Positions 42,429 to 54,500 are shown, counted from the first letter of the stretch. The stretch is 64,000 nucleotides of DNA from an uncultured Victivallis sp. (GCA_944389935.1 CALXOE010000003.1:1-64000), one strand, 5' to 3'. The notes: generated by a model from the letters alone, not told the origin. A program made the numbers and translations.

Positions 42429-44771
42429 TCAGCGGGACGCGCGGAACGCACGGATTTTCTCGAGGAAGATCGGGAGGACCGTGCGCGCCTTGATCGGACC
42501 GATTCCCGGAATTCTCATCGCTTCTTCGATCGTAAGAGGCTGCCGCCTGGCTAGTTCAGTGAGGGCGGCGTTGGTGAGGACGGCAAACGGCGGGACTCCG
42601 CGTGATTCGGCGATTTCGTGGCGCAGGGCGCGCAGCTCTTCGTAGAGCGGCGCGCTCTCGTCGTATTCAGGCAGCGGACCGGAGGAGCGGGCCGGAGCGG
42701 TGTGCCGTTCCGCTTTCCGCCGGAGTTCCGGCATATCGATCCGGGCATGGGCGTGTTCATTGAGCACCTCGAGCCCGCGGGCGGTCAATTCGATGCAGGG
42801 GAATTCGCCGCGTTCGATTCTGCCGATATAACCGGCTTTTTCGAGCGATTTCAGATAGGCGGCGATGCGGGTCTGCTTCAGGGCTTCGAGGCGGCCGAAG
42901 TGGCGGCTGCGGTGAAACCCGCGTCCGGTCAGTTCGGCGCTGCGGCTGCCGGCGAGAATCTGGCTGAGTTTCCCGCTGCCGATGCGGCCGTCGAACTCCT
43001 CGACGGCTTCGAGGATGCGGCGGATGATTCCCTCTTCGGCTGCGTCGGTAACTTCCCGCAGCGGGCCGGTATGGCCGTCGGCGGAACCGGAACAGTTGTC
43101 GCAGCTTCCGCAGTGCCAGGAACGGGCGTTTTCCCCGAAGTAATTGATGAGCGCGGCCTGGCGGCAGCCGGCGGTGCGCGCGTAGGAGCACACCTCATCG
43201 AGGCGGGCGAGTTCAAATTCGCGTTTGGCAGACATCGCCTGATAGTCCATGTCAACTTGAACTTTCTCCGGGTGAAGCAGTTCCGTACCGCGCCCGGCGA
43301 ACGGGACATTCCATTCAAGGCATTCCCCGTTCAGCGCCCGGAGCACACGCCGGACCTGCTCGACAGAGAGTCCTGAAACAACGGCGAGTTCATCGAACGT
43401 AAACGCCTTTTTCTGAAGCAGTTCAAATCCGAACCGCTCGATGCAGCGCGCGATGAACCGCGAACGCTGCGTCGCCTGTGCGGCGTGTTCACTTGCGAGG
43501 TATTCGAGATCTTCGGTGAAACGCAGAAAACCGCGGTTGTTGCGCCGGTAGCCGCGGTCGATGAGATTCGCTTTTTCCAGAATCGCCATCGCTGCGGAGA
43601 GCTGGCTGTCGGATTTCGCGCCGGGAACTTCCGGAACGAGTTCCGAGAGCGTGACTTCGAGCATGGTTGTTTTCCGCTCGATCGCAAGTTCGCGCAGCCG
43701 GGTGTAGAGCTCCTGCACGAGTTCCGGCGGCGGATTGGAGAGATCGATCAGAAACTCCTGCACGAAACGGTCGCGGTAGGCGTAAAGCAGGATGCAGTCG
43801 GCATTTTCGCCGTCCCGTCCCGCGCGCCCCGCTTCCTGATAGTACGCTTCGAGCGACCCGGGGAGGTTGAAGTGGATCACCTGCCGCACATCGGGGCGGT
43901 CGATTCCCATGCCGAAAGCGTTGGTGGCGGCGAGCACGGGGCAGGGGTCGTTCATAAATCTCTCCTGCGCGGTCTTGCGCTCCTCGTCGCTCATGCCGGC
44001 GTGATAGCCGATGCAGCCCAGTTCAGATGAGAGGAGTTCGACGGCCTTGCGGGTGGAGGTGTAGATGATAGTCGGCTTCTTCCGTTTGAGCCGCTGACGG
44101 ATCTCGGCGAACTTGCTCGAGTCCGAAGAACATTCGACTACGGAAAACGCGAGGTTCGGCCGTTTGAATCCCGCGACGTGAAGTTCCATCTCCGGGCGGT
44201 GAAGCTGTTCGCGGATGTCGTCCCGCACTTTCGGCGTCGCAGTCGCAGTGAATGCACACACCTGCGGGATCCGGAACGCGTCGATCACTTCGCCGAGCCG
44301 CCGGTACGAGGGGCGGAAGTCATGACCCCACTGGCTGATGCAGTGCGCCTCGTCGACGATCATGACCCCGGGGGGCGTTTCCACGAGAAAGCGGCGGAAG
44401 AAATCCGTATGAAACCGTTCCGGCGCAACGTAGAGCAGTTTGACTTCCCCGTTCGCCGCCTGGTTCGCGATCCGGATCTGTTCCCCGAACGGCACGGTGC
44501 TGTTGATGAATGCGGCCGGGAGATTCTTTTCAATGAGCGAGTCGACCTGATCTTTCATGAGGGAGATCAGCGGGGAGACCACGATCCCGTAACCGGGCCG
44601 CATGAGGATCGGCAGCTGATAGCAGAGCGACTTGCCCGCTCCGGTCGGCATGATGACGCATAGATCGCGTCCACACAAAATGCGTTCGACGACCTCCTGC
44701 TGATTGTCGAGAAAGGCGTCGAACCCGAAATAGCGCTTCAGCGCTGAGATTGGATCATTCTGCGCGTGCAT
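42429..44771 (-). CDS. recQ: ATP-dependent DNA helicase RecQ, extended form
   Basis: 780 residues, longer than E. coli RecQ (about 610). Helicase motifs: MPTGAGKS (41-48), [14 protein letters not shown] (140-153), FTATATP and [11 protein letters not shown] spacer of about 150 residues separates the helicase core from the zinc-type cysteines (CSYARTAGC..., CGSCDNC, about 540-575), and after a further winged-helix-like part an HRDC domain closes the protein (about 695-780, [20 protein letters not shown]). RecQ unwinds 3'-to-5' and acts in recombinational repair. Converges with phosphofructokinase. Confidence 0.95.
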   Translation of the reverse strand: MHAQNDPISALKRYFGFDAFLDNQQEVVERILCGRDLCVIMPTGAGKSLCYQLPILMRPGYGIVVSPLISLMKDQVDSLIEKNLPAAFINSTVPFGEQIRIANQAANGEVKLLYVAPERFHTDFFRRFLVETPPGVMIVDEAHCISQWGHDFRPSYRRLGEVIDAFRIPQVCAFTATATPKVRDDIREQLHRPEMELHVAGFKRPNLAFSVVECSSDSSKFAEIRQRLKRKKPTIIYTSTRKAVELLSSELGCIGYHAGMSDEERKTAQERFMNDPCPVLAATNAFGMGIDRPDVRQVIHFNLPGSLEAYYQEAGRAGRDGENADCILLYAYRDRFVQEFLIDLSNPPPELVQELYTRLRELAIERKTTMLEVTLSELVPEVPGAKSDSQLSAAMAILEKANLIDRGYRRNNRGFLRFTEDLEYLASEHAAQATQRSRFIARCIERFGFELLQKKAFTFDELAVVSGLSVEQVRRVLRALNGECLEWNVPFAGRGTELLHPEKVQVDMDYQAMSAKREFELARLDEVCSYARTAGCRQAALINYFGENARSWHCGSCDNCSGSADGHTGPLREVTDAAEEGIIRRILEAVEEFDGRIGSGKLSQILAGSRSAELTGRGFHRSRHFGRLEALKQTRIAAYLKSLEKAGYIGRIERGEFPCIELTARGLEVLNEHAHARIDMPELRRKAERHTAPARSSGPLPEYDESAPLYEELRALRHEIAESRGVPPFAVLTNAALTELARRQPLTIEEAMRIPGIGPIKARTVLPIFLEKIRAFRASR

Positions 44772-44812
44772 GATTGCATAAGATACACCCGGAGCGCTGT
44801 TTTTTCAACCGC

Positions 44813-46123
44813 TTATTCGGCCGGGAGGTTTGCGTTCATGAACCGGATGAACGCGGCCCAGTCGAAATTTTGAACGTCATGCTCCCCGGCGCGGATGTGG
44901 TATCCGACCCGTTCACTGCCGACGGGGGTATGCAGATTCGGCATGGTTGCGTCGGCCGGAATTCCCTGAAATCCGAAGAGCCGGTAGACTTTCGAGGCTT
45001 CGCGGGCGGCGAGGAACTCCCCCTCCGGATCGGCCCAGGCATCCTCTTCCGCGCTCGCGACGTAGACCGGGCGCGGGGCGATGAGGGCGATGAGTTCATG
45101 CTGATCGACCGGAAGCGTCTCCTCGCGATCGACGTAGTTGTTCAGATTCAGCGCGAACCAGTGCGGAAATGTTTTGATGATCCGCTGGAGCGTTTCGCTC
45201 TTTTCGTCGTTCAGAATGTGCCGGGTCAGCGAGGCGCCGCCGCAGCCGGAGTCGTTTGAGATCGAAGCGGCGAACCGCGGGTCGAGCGCGGCGGCCCAGA
45301 GCGAGGTCTTGCCGAGTCGCGAGTGGCCCCAGACGATGATGCGCCGGGAGTCTACCTCCGGAAGCGTGAGCAGCGCGTCGAGTCCGCGCGAGAGGCCCCA
45401 CGCCCAGGTTGCGATCGTGGCGGGATCGTCGGTGCGCTGGACGCCGTCGGTCAGGAACTCGTTGCGGATTCCGGTGCGCCAGGCGTCGGGGCGGTCCGGC
45501 TCGATGTCGGCATTGTGAATGGTCGCGATGCCGTAGCCGGAGGAGAGGATCGTGTCCAGATCGTAGCGCGGGGCGCGTTTCCCTCGCGGGCGCGGATTCT
45601 TCACCCACTCCGGAATCAGGATTTCCGGATCGTCGCTGATCGACTGATTTCCCAGGAAATTCAGTCCGAGAAAGACCGGAACGGGTTTCTCCGCTTTCTT
45701 CGGCAGATAGACGAGCATGCGGAACGGATTGGGCTGCTTCATCCCTTTGCAGGTGATGTCCCCCTGAATACGGATCGCCTTGCCGCCGAGGGCATTGTCA
45801 CTTCTCTCGATCACCTTGAATTCGATCCCCTGCGGCGGAGCGGGGAGGGGATTGCCGTAGACATTGGTGCAGAACAGCTTGAGAAGTTCAGGGCGACGTT
45901 TGTTCATCCACGCTTCGGGGGTGTCGATTTTCGTTCCGTCGGAAGCGGTGAGCGCATCGGGGAGTTCCCCTTTCCAGAAGCCGGGCTGGATCGTCGCGGG
46001 GGTGCACTCGTATTGCAGCAGTTCAGATGTTACGGAGTCTGTTTTCAAGGTGTCGGCAGAGGCCTCTGAGAGCATCATCGCGGGCAGGACGGCAGCGGCG
46101 ATTTTCATAATTGTTCCATTCAT
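44813..46123 (-). CDS. Secreted CE15-like glucuronoyl esterase / acetylxylan-esterase-type hydrolase
   Basis: 436 residues from ATG 46123 with a signal peptide (MKIAAAVLPAMMLSEASA). It has an alpha/beta-hydrolase layout with nucleophile Ser268 in VWGHSRLGKTSL, close to the GCSRxGK box of glucuronoyl esterases (here His replaces Cys), PRPVYVASAEEDAWADPEGE after it and a late His in AGEHDVQNFDW. CE15 enzymes cut esters between glucuronoxylan and lignin, or related pectin/uronate esters. ATG 46141 is an alternative start. It lies alone between recQ and recD and has its own promoter. Confidence 0.82.
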   Translation of the reverse strand: MNGTIMKIAAAVLPAMMLSEASADTLKTDSVTSELLQYECTPATIQPGFWKGELPDALTASDGTKIDTPEAWMNKRRPELLKLFCTNVYGNPLPAPPQGIEFKVIERSDNALGGKAIRIQGDITCKGMKQPNPFRMLVYLPKKAEKPVPVFLGLNFLGNQSISDDPEILIPEWVKNPRPRGKRAPRYDLDTILSSGYGIATIHNADIEPDRPDAWRTGIRNEFLTDGVQRTDDPATIATWAWGLSRGLDALLTLPEVDSRRIIVWGHSRLGKTSLWAAALDPRFAASISNDSGCGGASLTRHILNDEKSETLQRIIKTFPHWFALNLNNYVDREETLPVDQHELIALIAPRPVYVASAEEDAWADPEGEFLAAREASKVYRLFGFQGIPADATMPNLHTPVGSERVGYHIRAGEHDVQNFDWAAFIRFMNANLPAE

Positions 46124-46154
46124 GTTGAAACTCTTTCGCATTGGGTTTTCATAT

Positions 46155-46182
46155 ACTATATTCTCATTCGCGCAAATTGCAA
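46155..46182 (-). promoter_or_regulatory. Promoter of the CE15-like esterase gene
   Basis: Minus strand TTGCAA (46182-46177), 16 bp, TATAGT (46160-46155). The predicted leader to ATG 46123 is about 25 nt. Confidence 0.6.
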
Positions 46183-46198
46183 CCGGCTCTTGTGGATT

Positions 46199-48034
46199 TC
46201 AGCGTTCCCGGAGGCGGTCGGCGAGGCCGGACTGCCGCACGGTTTTGCGGGCGAGAGCTTCGGCGATGATTTCCTGCGTGCCCCAGAGTTCGAGCCGTTC
46301 CTCCGCGCGCGTGATGCCGGTATAGAGCAGTTCGCGCGTGAGGATCGGGGATGCTTCATCCGGAAGCAGCAGCAGCACGTTGCGGAATCCGGAGCCCTGT
46401 GATTTGTGGATCGTCATGGCGTAAACGAGCTCGTGATCCGGGAGTTCCGCCGGGGAAAAGGTGCGCTCACGATCCGGGAAACGCACCCGGACGCCCCTCC
46501 TGCCGGGTTCGGACACGACCAGCCCGATGTCTCCATTGAAGAGCCCGGTGAACGGATCGTTGCGGGTGATGAGCAGCGGCACTCCGGGAGAATCCGAATC
46601 CGTCTGGCGGAGAATCCTGCAGATCAACGCATTTACGGCATCCACGCCGCGTTTCCCGGTGCGCGTCGCGCAGAGGATTTTAAAGGCGTTGAGCAGAGCG
46701 AAAGCGGTTTCGAGAGATTCCCGGTCCCCCGCTCCGGCGAGATCTTTCAAATCCATGAGAGAGTGAGACTTGTAAACGGGTGTCCGGAGCAAAATCCGCA
46801 ACTCTCCCTCCATCGCGCGAGGGGAAACCTGCCGGGTACGGAAGTCGGGGGCGTCGCAGTCGGCGATGCGTTCGGCCGCCCCCTGCGGATCGGCACCCGT
46901 GAAATTGCGGATCATCGTGCTGAATTCGCCGATATGGACGGCGCGGTCGAACCGGTGATTTTCCGTCAGTTCGGCGATCGTGCCGGAGAGCGGGCGCGTG
47001 TCGACGGGCGCGGCGAGCCAGCCGGTCTGGAGATAGAACGCTTCGGCCGCCTCCGGGCGGAGCGCATTGAGCGCCGCCGAGTCGCAGAGATCCGGGAGCA
47101 CCGCTCCGGCCTCGACCGAAGCGAGCTGATCCTTGTCGCCGAGCAGTACGATCCGGGAGCGCGGCGGGAGCGCGTCGAAGAGTTTCCCCATGAGCAGCAG
47201 CGGAATCATGGAACACTCGTCGATGATGAGAAGATCGTACGGCAGCGGATTGTTCCGGTTGTAACGGCAGTTTCCGCGCGGATTCATGCCGAGCAGCCGG
47301 TGGATGGTGGCTGCGGGCAGTTCGCGCAGCCGTTGTTTGATCGACTCGTCGACGTTGAGCAGCCGGACTCCGGAGCTGAGCGATTCGGCAAGACGGGATT
47401 GTGCCTTGCCGGTCGGTGCCGCCAGAGCGATCGCAAGTTCGGGATTCCGGCGCAATTCGAGCGCGAGCAGTGCGGCGACCACGGTGGTTTTCCCGGTTCC
47501 CGGTCCTCCGGTGATGACGGAGAACGAGTTGCACATGGCGGTGAAAACCGCGAGCTGCTGGAAATCTGTGTGTTTCCGGCCGGCGTTCGCCGCAAAATAG
47601 GGGAGCAGTCCGGCAAGTTCACCCGGCGCGAGTTCCGGCGGCGGCAGCGGCCGGGCGGCACGTGTGAGAATTTCGGAGGCGATCCGCCGTTCGCACTCAT
47701 AGTAGCGCCGCAGATAGAGCCGTCCCTTGTCGTCGAGTTTCATCGGGGCGGTCGGCGAGGAGAAGAGCGGGGCGAATTCCGGGCGGCGCAGCAGTGCGCA
47801 ATACTCCTGAAAATCCGGACAGCAGAGAACTCCTGATGACGATTCAAACCGTTCTCCCGCATGAAGTTCAAGTCTGCAGCAGCTGTGTCCTGCCCGGACT
47901 GCGCGGGTCGCGAGCGCCCCCGCCAGGGCGACCTCGGTCGGAATGGGGGCGCGCAGCAGCGTTTCGAGAAATTCCGCGAAAACCGTGTCGATCGGTTCAA
48001 AGCTGCCGGTTTCCGCAAACGGGAAGCGGTTCAT
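46199..48034 (-). CDS. recD: RecBCD enzyme subunit RecD (5'-3' helicase)
   Basis: 611 residues. Walker A GGPGTGKT (176-183), a Walker B-type DLLIIDECSM, LGDKDQLASVEAGAVLPDLC and the late motif TIHKSQGSGF are the RecD1 pattern. Together with RecB and RecC it degrades or resects double-strand ends. The start overlaps the recB stop by 4 bases (ATGA), and it is the last gene of the recC-recB-recD operon. Confidence 0.95.
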   Translation of the reverse strand: MNRFPFAETGSFEPIDTVFAEFLETLLRAPIPTEVALAGALATRAVRAGHSCCRLELHAGERFESSSGVLCCPDFQEYCALLRRPEFAPLFSSPTAPMKLDDKGRLYLRRYYECERRIASEILTRAARPLPPPELAPGELAGLLPYFAANAGRKHTDFQQLAVFTAMCNSFSVITGGPGTGKTTVVAALLALELRRNPELAIALAAPTGKAQSRLAESLSSGVRLLNVDESIKQRLRELPAATIHRLLGMNPRGNCRYNRNNPLPYDLLIIDECSMIPLLLMGKLFDALPPRSRIVLLGDKDQLASVEAGAVLPDLCDSAALNALRPEAAEAFYLQTGWLAAPVDTRPLSGTIAELTENHRFDRAVHIGEFSTMIRNFTGADPQGAAERIADCDAPDFRTRQVSPRAMEGELRILLRTPVYKSHSLMDLKDLAGAGDRESLETAFALLNAFKILCATRTGKRGVDAVNALICRILRQTDSDSPGVPLLITRNDPFTGLFNGDIGLVVSEPGRRGVRVRFPDRERTFSPAELPDHELVYAMTIHKSQGSGFRNVLLLLPDEASPILTRELLYTGITRAEERLELWGTQEIIAEALARKTVRQSGLADRLRER

Positions 48035-51000
48035 CCGATCACCTCCTCAAGCTGCCGTACAAGTTCGTACGGCGGTTTATCGTAAAAGACGCCGCGCCCG
48101 GGATGTTCCGGCGAAATTCCGCGCAGAAAGAGGTAGAATACTCCGCCGAATTGAGCATCGTACTCCGCTTCCTCGAATTTTCCTGTCCGCATGCGCAGAA
48201 ACTTCACGACTGCAACGGTATAAATCATGTACTGCAGAAAATAGAATCGCGCGGCCATCTCTTCCCGCAGCCGTTCCGGCAGGAAGTTTGAGCTGCGCCC
48301 GCCAATCCGGTTCGACTTCCAGTCGAGGATGAAGTATTTTCCGTGATGACGGAACAGAAGATCGATGAATCCGTTCAGACACCCGCCCGAGATGGAGCGA
48401 TACCAGGTCGGCCATTCGGTCAGGCCGAAACGTTCCGCGGCATAGCCGGCAAGCCGCTCCCGGAGCGTGTCGGTCGTAAAGCCGTTCCGGAAGCGGTAGG
48501 AGAATTCAAGTTCCGCAAGTCGTTCGTTTTTCGGGACATCCCGCAGTTGAAACCGGATTTGGTCCTCTCCCGAGAGCGGGGCGGAAAGCACATTTTCCAC
48601 CATTTCAACGGTGAGCGCGAGTTTCTCTTCCGGCTCTTCTCCGGCGCGGATGACGCCGAAATCGGTCAGCAGCGGCAGGGCGAGAGTGCGGAGCTCCTCC
48701 GCGTCGGCACGGAAGTCGGCCAGTTCAAAGAGTCGATGCCAGGCGTTGCCCGCTGCCGCGCCGCCGCGGACGGAGAAGATTCCTCCCTCCGGAGGTTCTT
48801 CCGGTTGAACGGGTTCGCCCTCCCGTTCATCATAGTCGAACGGCGTATCGCGTCCGCTCTCTTTCGGGCTGAGGCTGGAATAACTCACGAACTGCCAGTT
48901 CCCGTCGATCCGGAGCGCGGTCGGCAGCAGCTCGAGTTCGATCTCCGCATCCGGGGCAGGGCGGTATTCTTCCGGATCAGAATCCGAAATTCCTTCCGGA
49001 TCAAGGAGTTCCGGCGGGATATCCGGATCCGGAAATGTGGTGAGCAACTGCGTTACCGGATTTGTGACCCCGGTCGCCTGGCGCATGCGGAAGAGCCACT
49101 CGAGCGGAGAGGTTTTCGCGCCCTTGCCCCAGATGACGAAACAGGCGTATTCCGCCCGGGTGAGAGCGACGTATGCCAGACGCAGAAGTTCCTGAAGCCG
49201 TTCGTTTTGTGCTGCCTGCACTGCCGTGTCCGATCCGGTCATGTCATACTCGAGTCCGCCATCGGAGTTGTGGAAGAGTTCCGCCCTCTTCTCCGCATTT
49301 CCGAGCTGGAGTCCCGGCAGCAGAACGATCGGGAATTCCAGACCTTTGCTGCTGTGGATCGTCATGAGCGTGACCGATTCGCGGTCGGTTTCGAGAAGCT
49401 GCTGAAACTCTTCGCCGTCGGCTTTTTCCGGGGAGGCGATGCGCTCGGCGAGAAACTCGGTGACCCCGGCCGGCGTGAGTCCGCGCCGGGCGGACTCCTG
49501 TTCGAGCAGGTCGCCGAGCTGGAGCAGATTCGTCAGTTTGCGTTCGCCGCGCGGCAGGGCCGGATAGCGGGCGCGAATGCGGCAGGCACTCAGCAGCGCG
49601 TTGAAGAACTCGATGAAACTCCCCTGTTCCCAGATGAGCTGAAGTTCCTGCAGGCGGGATTGTTCCGCGCTCAGACGCTCTCCGGATGGTTCATTCTGCA
49701 GTTCGACGACCTCTTCGAGCGTCCAGCCTCCGAGCGGCGTGAGCAGCAGATTCGGCAGTTCGCGCATGTCGCCGGAGGAGGCGGCGCGCAGCACCGTGAG
49801 AAGTTCCCCGGCGTCTTCCGAGGCGAAGACGTTCCCCGTCCGGGTCGACACCGCCGGAATCCGCAGCGCATGCAGTTTCTTCGCCAGCAGCTCCGCCTCG
49901 TAGTTGTTCAGAACGAGAATCGCGATGTCGCTCGGCCGGACTCCCGGTTCGGTGCGCCCCGGCAGCTGCAGAGTCCGGTCGTTCAGAAGTTCCGCGACTT
50001 TCCGGGCGGCCAGAGCGCGGCATTCGTCTTCACTCGCTCCGGGAACGTGGAGGATGCGGAGCGGGTTCGGCTCCGGAACTCCGTTTCGGAGCAGTTCGTT
50101 GCTGGAACTGCCGGGTCGCGCGCTTACGTGCGGAAACTGAATCGCCGGGTCCGCGAACGGCTGCTTGTGTTGATAGAAGATGCAGTTCACATTTTTGATC
50201 ATGGCGGCCGAGGAACGATAGTTGGTCGAAAGCGTGTAACTCTTTCCGCCGCTTGATGTAAGATCCGTTGCGGCGCGCCGGTAGGTTGCGATGTCTCCAC
50301 CCCGGAACGCATAGATCGCCTGCCGCGGATCGCCGACCATGTAGAGCGTTCCGCCCGGACGGCGGAAGATTGACGTAAAAATTTCGTACTGAATCGGATC
50401 CGTGTCCTGGAACTCATCGACGATCCCCGCCGGATACCGTTCGCGCAGAGTCGAGAGCAATCGGCTGCCCGGTTCGCGGAGCGCATGGTGGACCTGTTCG
50501 AGCAGATCGTCGAACGTCAGGATGTTGTCCCGGCTTTTCCGGGTGCGGAACTCCTGTTCGACGTACTCCATCGCCGCAAGTTTCAGGGCGATTCCGTAGA
50601 GCCTGATTGTTTCCCCGAATTCGTCGGCAAGCCGGAACGGTCTGGCGTCAAGCAATTTAAGGACGGTTTCTGTCGACACTCCCTTGATCCGCTTCCGGAT
50701 GCGCGGCGCAAGCGATGAAAATCCGAAACCCGCAAGCTGCCGGAGCGATCGCGCCGTGCTTTTTTCGGAGAGCAGCTGTGCGGCAGCGGCAGGCGCGTCC
50801 GCGGCGGGACCGGTGTCGAGTTTGTTCAGATACGGCGCAACCGTCTCCAGAGCCTCCGGGAGACCGCACTCCCGAAGTTCGGCGTAGAGCGCTCCGGCTT
50901 TCTCCAGAAACCGGTCCGGACCGTCTGCGACGGCGTCCGGCGTGCGCACGATCAGGTTCGGATGGGCGAGTTTACGGTGGGCGAGTTCCAACAGATTCTC

Positions 51001-51555
51001 CGGCGTGATCGCCGCAGCCCCGGCCAGAGCCATGGCGAACTCCGCCCCCGGCCGGTAGAAGTTGCGGCGGTAGAAATCCATCCCGATTTCCGCAACGAGT
51101 TTCGAGACATCTTTCACCAGTTCGCTCCGGAACAGGACTCCACTCTCGAACGCATTCTCGCCAAGCACTTTCGCGCAGAATCCATGAATCGTCGAGATCG
51201 GCGCCTCGTCGAATCCGAGCAGGGCTGTCCGGAGCAGTTCCGCGCACTCTTCCCGGGAGCGTCCCGCTTCGAGCGCATTCTGCAGCAGGAGCGCTTCCCG
51301 GCTTTCTGGAGTTGCCTGTCCCGATTCGGCGGCGCGCAGAATCTCGCCGAGCACGGTCCGGATCCGTTCCCGGAGCTCCGCCGTTGCGGCCTCGGTGAAC
51401 GTCACGACCAGCAGCGAACGGATCGGCAGCTGCCGTTCCAGCAGAAAACGCACGACCAGATTCTGTATCGTGTAGGTCTTGCCGGTTCCGGCAGCGGCTT
51501 CGATGAGATTCATTCCCTCGAGCCGGTAAGTCAGGTATTCCGGCCTGGTACTCAT
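48031..51555 (-). CDS. recB: RecBCD enzyme subunit RecB (helicase-nuclease)
   Basis: 1174 residues, the usual length. N-terminal UvrD-type helicase with Walker A AAAGTGKT (20-27), TFTEAATAELRERI, LTFDDLL, DEFQDTDPIQY (motif II) and GDPRQAIYAFRGGD (motif III), a VTLMTIHSSKGLEFPIVLLP motif V-type segment, and a C-terminal RecB nuclease (about 950-1174) with GFIDLLFRHHGKYFILDWKS, where Asp1078 and Lys1080 are catalytic. Translation is coupled to recC by an ATGA overlap. Confidence 0.96.
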   Translation of the reverse strand: MSTRPEYLTYRLEGMNLIEAAAGTGKTYTIQNLVVRFLLERQLPIRSLLVVTFTEAATAELRERIRTVLGEILRAAESGQATPESREALLLQNALEAGRSREECAELLRTALLGFDEAPISTIHGFCAKVLGENAFESGVLFRSELVKDVSKLVAEIGMDFYRRNFYRPGAEFAMALAGAAAITPENLLELAHRKLAHPNLIVRTPDAVADGPDRFLEKAGALYAELRECGLPEALETVAPYLNKLDTGPAADAPAAAAQLLSEKSTARSLRQLAGFGFSSLAPRIRKRIKGVSTETVLKLLDARPFRLADEFGETIRLYGIALKLAAMEYVEQEFRTRKSRDNILTFDDLLEQVHHALREPGSRLLSTLRERYPAGIVDEFQDTDPIQYEIFTSIFRRPGGTLYMVGDPRQAIYAFRGGDIATYRRAATDLTSSGGKSYTLSTNYRSSAAMIKNVNCIFYQHKQPFADPAIQFPHVSARPGSSSNELLRNGVPEPNPLRILHVPGASEDECRALAARKVAELLNDRTLQLPGRTEPGVRPSDIAILVLNNYEAELLAKKLHALRIPAVSTRTGNVFASEDAGELLTVLRAASSGDMRELPNLLLTPLGGWTLEEVVELQNEPSGERLSAEQSRLQELQLIWEQGSFIEFFNALLSACRIRARYPALPRGERKLTNLLQLGDLLEQESARRGLTPAGVTEFLAERIASPEKADGEEFQQLLETDRESVTLMTIHSSKGLEFPIVLLPGLQLGNAEKRAELFHNSDGGLEYDMTGSDTAVQAAQNERLQELLRLAYVALTRAEYACFVIWGKGAKTSPLEWLFRMRQATGVTNPVTQLLTTFPDPDIPPELLDPEGISDSDPEEYRPAPDAEIELELLPTALRIDGNWQFVSYSSLSPKESGRDTPFDYDEREGEPVQPEEPPEGGIFSVRGGAAAGNAWHRLFELADFRADAEELRTLALPLLTDFGVIRAGEEPEEKLALTVEMVENVLSAPLSGEDQIRFQLRDVPKNERLAELEFSYRFRNGFTTDTLRERLAGYAAERFGLTEWPTWYRSISGGCLNGFIDLLFRHHGKYFILDWKSNRIGGRSSNFLPERLREEMAARFYFLQYMIYTVAVVKFLRMRTGKFEEAEYDAQFGGVFYLFLRGISPEHPGRGVFYDKPPYELVRQLEEVIG

Positions 51556-54500
51556 ATCTCCACCTCCCGGAATGGAAACGGTCCCGGAATCGTCTCCGCA
51601 CAGCGGATGAACTCCTCCTCAAAGCGCGGATCATCAAACGATTCCGGCGTGTAGCAGCTCCGGACGGCGGGATCGTCGAAATCTCCCGTCGCTCCATACC
51701 CCCTGCCGTCGAGAGAAAATGCCTTGCGTGCCGCTTCGTACCCCTGTTTCCGGTACGCCTGCGACGCCTTTTCAAAGAACGGCAGCGGATGGGTGAGCCC
51801 CGCGCGGAAAAGTTCGAGTTTCTCTTCGAGCGCCTGCCGTGCCTCCGTCTGCCCGACCGGGTCGAGAATCCGGAGTGACGGGCCGCCGTTGCCGATTGTC
51901 AGCACCGAGGTCGTGACCGGACCGTCGTTCGCCAGCGTAAGCAGCAGATGCCGGAGTTGCGCCCGGACTGCGTGCTTGAGTTTGAATTCCGAGAAAAAGA
52001 GCAGAGCCTGGCCGCTCCCGTCCGGTGATGCCTCAAGCGTTCCGGCGATGCGGAATCCTCCCGCTTCCAGATGAACGGCAAACGGTTGCTGCTCCCGGAG
52101 CGACCGCTTCGAGTTTTCCGGAATTTGCGACACGGAGTCGTACAGCTCGTCAAACAGCCGTTCTCCGGCAGCTCCGACCGGCAGCCGGCAGCTCCGGCGC
52201 AGCAGCCGATATTGCGTTTTGCGGTCGAGTTCATCGAGTGTATAAATTCCGATCTCTTTCTTAATCAGGTATTTTTGCAGATAGTCGATCGTCTCTGCCG
52301 TCGGTTCGGTATCCTCCGGACCGCTCGAAATGTCGTATTGAAAGACTCCCGCCCGATTGTTCAGAAACCAGCGGCACGGATGGACGAAGAATCGTTCAAG
52401 CTCTTCTGGAGTAATGAGTTCTGTTTTTTCTTCGCTCAGCGGAAAATGGTGGAGGGCCGGCTCTGCCGCTGAAGCGGCCGACGTTTGCAGCGATTCCAGC
52501 AGGGACTGTGCCGCTTCAAAGTTTTCCGCGGAGCGGGAGCGGGTATCCGGATTCGGGTTGTTCCGGTTGAAGTAGCTCAACTCAAACGGCTGAAGCCGGT
52601 GGCGTGTCACCTCGAACGGCGCGCTCGCCCGCAGATAGTCGATCAGCTCCCCGAGCGGGATCGCGGGGGGAAACTCCTCGTTGCCGCGCGCACTCTGCCC
52701 CTGATAGAAGAGCAGCAGATACTTCCCGGCGGACTGAATCGCCTCGAGGAAAAGATACCGGTCCTCCGCCTGGTGCGACCGGTCGCACGGTGCGACTTTG
52801 CGGTTCACGAGGTTGAATCCGGTTTTCAGGTCGCGGCGCGGGAATTCGCCGTCGTTCAAACCGAGGATCGCCACCGCTTTCATCGGGATGCTCCGCATCG
52901 GCACGAGGGAGCAGAACGTGATTTTCCCGCGCAGAAACGGGTCGTTGCGCCCCGGCAACGTCAGGGAGGAGGCCACCACCTCTTCGATCACATCGACCGG
53001 AACCGTCGCGGAGAAACCGGCCGCAGCAGCCTCCCGGCCGGGACGCTGCACGGCGCGGCGCAGCGCGGCGATTTCATCGAACTCCTCCTCCGGGGGGAGG
53101 AAGAAGTCGTCGACGGCTTGAAGCAGTCGCCGGCTCCACTCCTCCGGCGTCCGTTTGCTGAGACAGTCGCGGCGCAGTGCGAACATGCTCTCGACGGCGG
53201 TGATGAATTTCCCCAGCAGCATCGCATCGCCGTCCCCGACCGCCTCGAGCGGCAGAATTCCATCGGAGTTCAGATCTTCCGGCACCAGTTCCCGCGCAAA
53301 TCCCAGCAGCAGCCGGTTGAGACCCTGCCGCCAGGAGTATTCGTCGAATTCGACGGAACAGATTTTCCGACGGTCGCCGCCGTCGACTCCCCAGCGGATT
53401 CCCGCCTCGTCGATCCAGCCCGCGATGATTTCAAGCTCCTCCGCCGCAATGCCGAAGCGGTTGCGCAGAGAGGGAACATGCAGGAATTCGAGGACCTTTG
53501 ACGCTTCCATCCGGCCCGAGCGCAATTTCAGCAGTTCAAAGAAACACTCCGCAATGCGGCTCGTGCTGCGCAAGCTCCGATCCGAGACCGCGTAGACCTC
53601 TTTCAACGGCCCCTGTCCGAAAATCGAGTGAATGCAGGAGGTGTATTGATTGATGTCGGGTGCCATGACGATGATGTCGCGCGGCTGGATCTCCGGATCT
53701 TCGAGCAGTTCGAGCAGCTGGTCGTGAAGAACCTCGATTTCGCGGCGTGCGCTGTGGCAGTTGTGCACGCGGACCGAACGATCCTCTTTCGGGAACACAA
53801 ACGGTCTGCCGGTGATTTCGCCGTCGCCGTCGCGTTCCCGCCGGAACATCGCATAGATATCCTGCTGGAGCGCGGTCAGCCGGGTCGGATTGACGTAGTC
53901 GTCCGGACCGTCTCCGCACGTCTCGAGGAACGATTCAAAGAGTTCTCCGCCGTCGACGCGGATCACCTCCGGCGCTTCGCAGATGCAGCGGAAGAATTCC
54001 CGTCCCTGCGCGCCGAAACTCGCCAGCAGCGGATTGCCGTCGTGGAACGCCGCGAGTTCTCCGCCGTCGCGCGCGATGAGCCGGGCGGCTTCCGCATTGG
54101 AATACTGCTCCGCCCAGTATTCCCGGCTCGGGTTCAGGTAGAAGAAGTTGATCTCCGTGAACTCCGATAATTTCAGGAAAAAACGGAGAAACAGCGGCGG
54201 CATCGTGCCGACGCCGAACATCGTGATCCGCTCCGGCAGCGCCCCCTCCGGAATTTTGGCGAGTCTGAAAAATTCCGTAAAATAATATTCGCGCGAAAAC
54301 GACTCCCCGCGCAGTTCGCAGTAGAGCCGCTTCTGCCATTCGGCGTCACTCCATTCAGCCGCGCCGCCGGTGCGCCAGTTCGCGAGCATCTCCGGCCGGT
54401 AGATCTGGTACTGATCGAAGAGCTCCGCGATCCGGCAGGAGAGCTGCCACTCCTTGAGCTCTTTCTGCGGCGGAACGAGGTAGGCCGCGAGTTCCGGATA